Of a stretch of 64,000 nucleotides of DNA, positions 62,589-64,000 are shown piece after piece (the first letter of the stretch is position 1; the number at the start of each line of letters is the position of its first letter). The stretch is taken from NCBI RefSeq assembly GCF_003814875.1, contig NZ_RKQF01000001.1, forward strand, positions 4,526,001 to 4,590,000. Direction: 5' to 3'. A model generated the notes under the pieces. The model was not told the DNA's origin. It saw only the letters and a program-made list of their open reading frames with translations, and did not search any database. Origin of the DNA: Streptomyces sp. Ag109_O5-1. Lineage in GTDB: Bacteria; Actinomycetota; Actinomycetes; Streptomycetales; Streptomycetaceae. The position numbers and the translations under genes are program-made.

Positions 62589-62731
62589 TTGAAGTCCGCC
62601 CCTCGTGATTCGGCTGCGGGAATGCGGGAGTCCGCGGGCCGAAGCCTACCCCGCTGGGAGTTGGGCGGTGGGGCTCGGGTTGGCGCCCACAGGGGTGGGG
62701 CTTGGGCCGTTCGGCGGCGGCCGGCTTCGTC

Positions 62732-62760
62732 GTGGCTGGTCGCGCAGTTCCCCGCACCCC
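62732..62760. repeat. Dispersed repeat copy
   Basis: GTGGCTGGTCGCGCAGTTCC, then CCGCACCCC; same family as at 37063, 45389, 45502 and 49655. Confidence 0.85.
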
Positions 62761-62811
62761 TTCGGGGGCGTGGCACCGAGGGCGCCTGAAAAGTGGGTGA
62801 AAACCGCGGAC

Positions 62812-62853
62812 AAAAAAACGGGCCGGTCCGTGGGGGGGAGACGGACCGGCCCG
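62812..62853 (-). terminator. Intrinsic terminator on the minus strand with no gene upstream
   Basis: CGGGCCGGTCCGT (62819-62831) pairs fully with ACGGACCGGCCCG (62841-62853), 13 bp. On the minus strand the loop is C-rich and the stem is followed by T7. Neither strand has a gene ending here from the right; uppS starts 224 bases to the left and reads away. It probably ends a small RNA. Confidence 0.85.
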
Positions 62854-63596
62854 AGGGGGGGTTTCCACCATAACCCTTTGTAAGTGATGCTGCGTGCATC
62901 GGCGCGCCTCAACTACTCTCCGCAGTCGCCCGACGACGCCGCGATGGGCCTGGAACGCTGGATTCAAGGGTCTCGCGTGGCCGGTTCGCAGCGGAATCCC
63001 AGGAAATGTTGCCGCATACGGGGAGATCAAGAGGGTTAGAGCCGTCTTGGGGATGCCTCGGCGGGTTGTTCGCCCATCCCCCCGACGGGCGACTCCGGCT
63101 GCGAACGGCGGCTTGACGGCAGCCCCCGGGGTATTGCGGCACCGCGCAGCCCCCTCCACTGCGCGGTGCCGCCCGCGCAGCTTTGCTCACGCGAATTACC
63201 TTGGTCTGAACTTACGTGAGTCATTTGGTTGATGTGAACCCTCAGCGGTAACGATGTGGGAACGCTGTGACAAGAGGAGATGAACGGGAAGGGTGAACAT
63301 TCACTTATGCGTAGCTCCATGAACTAAGGAAGGACTTGACCTCATTGACCCATGGCGTCACGACATGCCCAGCGGGGATCGTTTGTGATCACCCGGGCCG
63401 GAGCGGGCGTCCGACGGCTCGGACGGCGGTTCCTGGCCATTCTTCGCCACCTGGCATTCCAAGGCCGGTGGATCAAGCCCGGTCCGCGACTCGCCCGGCC
63501 TGCTCGGCTCGCTCGGCCTGCTCGGCTCGCCCGGCTTGCTCGGCTCGGTGCAGGTCATGTCCCCCACGATCGCAGCGGGTTGTCGGTCCCCGCTGC

Positions 63597-63602
63597 TAGT
63601 TT
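63597..63602 (+). promoter_or_regulatory. Possible -10 of a leaderless DinB gene
   Basis: TAGTTT ends 8 bases before the ATG at 63611, a spacing expected for a leaderless message. No good -35 is seen. Confidence 0.4.
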
Positions 63603-63610
63603 CGTCCGCC

Positions 63611-64000
63611 ATGACCACAGACGGCGGCAAGTACACCACTGGTGAGAAGGAAACCCTGCGAGCGAGCCTGGAACGGCACCAGGACGCGGTGCTGTGGAAA
63701 CTGGAGGGCCTCGACGACGAACAGCTGCGCCGGCCGATGACCCCGTCCGGGACGAACCTGCTCGGACTGGTGAAGCATCTGGCGTCCGTGTACTACGGCT
63801 GGTTCGTGGAGACCTTCGGCGAGGAGGTCGAGCCGCTGTGGTTCGACCCGGCCACCGAGGACATGGCGGCCGGCCCCGAGGAGACGACCCAGCAGATCAT
63901 CGACTTCTACGGCCGTGCGCGCGCCGCGTCCGACCGGGTGATCGCGTCACGGCCGCTGGAGACCCTGGGCCGGCCCTCCTGGCACGACATGACGGTCTCG
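63611..64000 (+). CDS. DinB-family (DUF664) protein, C-terminus outside window
   Basis: 130 residues visible: TTGEKETLRASLERHQDAVL, then GTNLLGLVKHLASVYYGWFV with the helix carrying the first metal His, and ETTQQIIDFYGRARAASDRV. This is the DUF664/DinB-like fold of mycothiol-dependent enzymes common in actinobacteria. ATG 63611. The end of the gene is beyond the window, so the second and third metal ligands cannot be checked. Confidence 0.88.
   Translation, partial: MTTDGGKYTTGEKETLRASLERHQDAVLWKLEGLDDEQLRRPMTPSGTNLLGLVKHLASVYYGWFVETFGEEVEPLWFDPATEDMAAGPEETTQQIIDFYGRARAASDRVIASRPLETLGRPSWHDMTVS

Larger units (their letters stand above)
62589..63610. other. 1-kb gap with repeat, orphan terminator and promoter-like sequences
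   Basis: No convincing gene in over 1000 bases. From left: a dispersed repeat (62732-62760), a T-tract terminator facing left (62812-62853), a C- and G-rich stretch, then an AT-rich block (63190-63345) with a promoter-like TTGGTT-N18-TAACGA ending near 63254 and a 15-codon frame (63280-63327). A low-complexity CTCGGCTCG-type repeat (63490-63550) precedes the DinB gene. Confidence 0.6.

Noticed and set aside
63352..63645. 97-codon frame before the DinB gene
   Set aside because: Very basic, mostly built from a CTCGGCTCG-type low-complexity repeat, and it runs into the DinB coding region.

Overview
The window is chromosomal DNA of a Streptomyces or a very close relative. The support is the very high GC content with strong third-position GC bias, frequent GTG starts and 4-nt stop/start overlaps, a WhiB-like regulator, a SpoIIE/GAF/HATPase phosphatase, a polyphosphate glucokinase, and several copies of intergenic repeats typical of Streptomyces. 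No rRNA, tRNA or CRISPR array was seen.

Region 1 (1-6875, minus strand) is the baseplate/hub end of a contractile injection system. In transcription order it encodes a tube-cap/adaptor protein, a LysM-like protein, a gpD-like hub, a separate OB-fold spike, a PAAR-like tip, a gp25-like wedge protein and two baseplate J-type proteins, the last cut by the window edge. The order matches Afp/PVC-type extracellular injection systems. A divergent gene (7582-10902) encodes a large secreted beta-propeller/ASH-domain/FG-GAP protein with a recent 156-bp tandem duplication. Two decayed gene fragments lie head-to-head at 11131-11735.

Region 2 (11847-29172) is best read as a 17.3-kb integrative and mobilizable element inserted into the 3' end of ychF. 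A 14-bp core that encodes the YchF C-terminus is duplicated at both ends. Both copies read FRFNV-stop in frame, but with different stop codons. A 16-bp inverted repeat sits just inside each end. The mobility module comprises a relaxase, a MobC-like protein, an oriT-like inverted-repeat cluster, a DUF3631 ATPase, an excisionase-like HTH protein, an XRE regulator and a tyrosine integrase. The cargo has two parts. One is a series of small Cys-rich, HEAT and other orphan proteins that resemble bacterial immunity proteins. The other is a NUDIX/XRE-TPR pair divergent from an unknown protein, a degenerate APH-fold kinase, a methyltransferase and a HAD phosphatase.

Region 3 (29155-64000) is conserved core chromosome. 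It holds ychF, ppgK, ispH, xseA-xseB, a RutE-like nitroreductase, glpX, a wbl gene, both a class I and a class II fumarase, a DUF402 protein, the SpoIIE-type phosphatase, a class A PBP, an SPFH protein, an ECF41-type sigma factor with its epimerase, a PadR-ABC operon, a roadblock pair with a DUF4388-like protein, an AI-2E-type exporter, an SLT lytic transglycosylase, a PIN-PhoH ATPase, a cis-prenyl transferase and a DinB protein cut by the window edge. Most intergenic gaps here contain dispersed repeats or clear bidirectional terminators. A palindromic mini-element appears to have inserted twice, in frame, into the SPFH gene. An intrinsic terminator with a T-tract at about 62812-62853 has no gene upstream of it, which suggests a small RNA.
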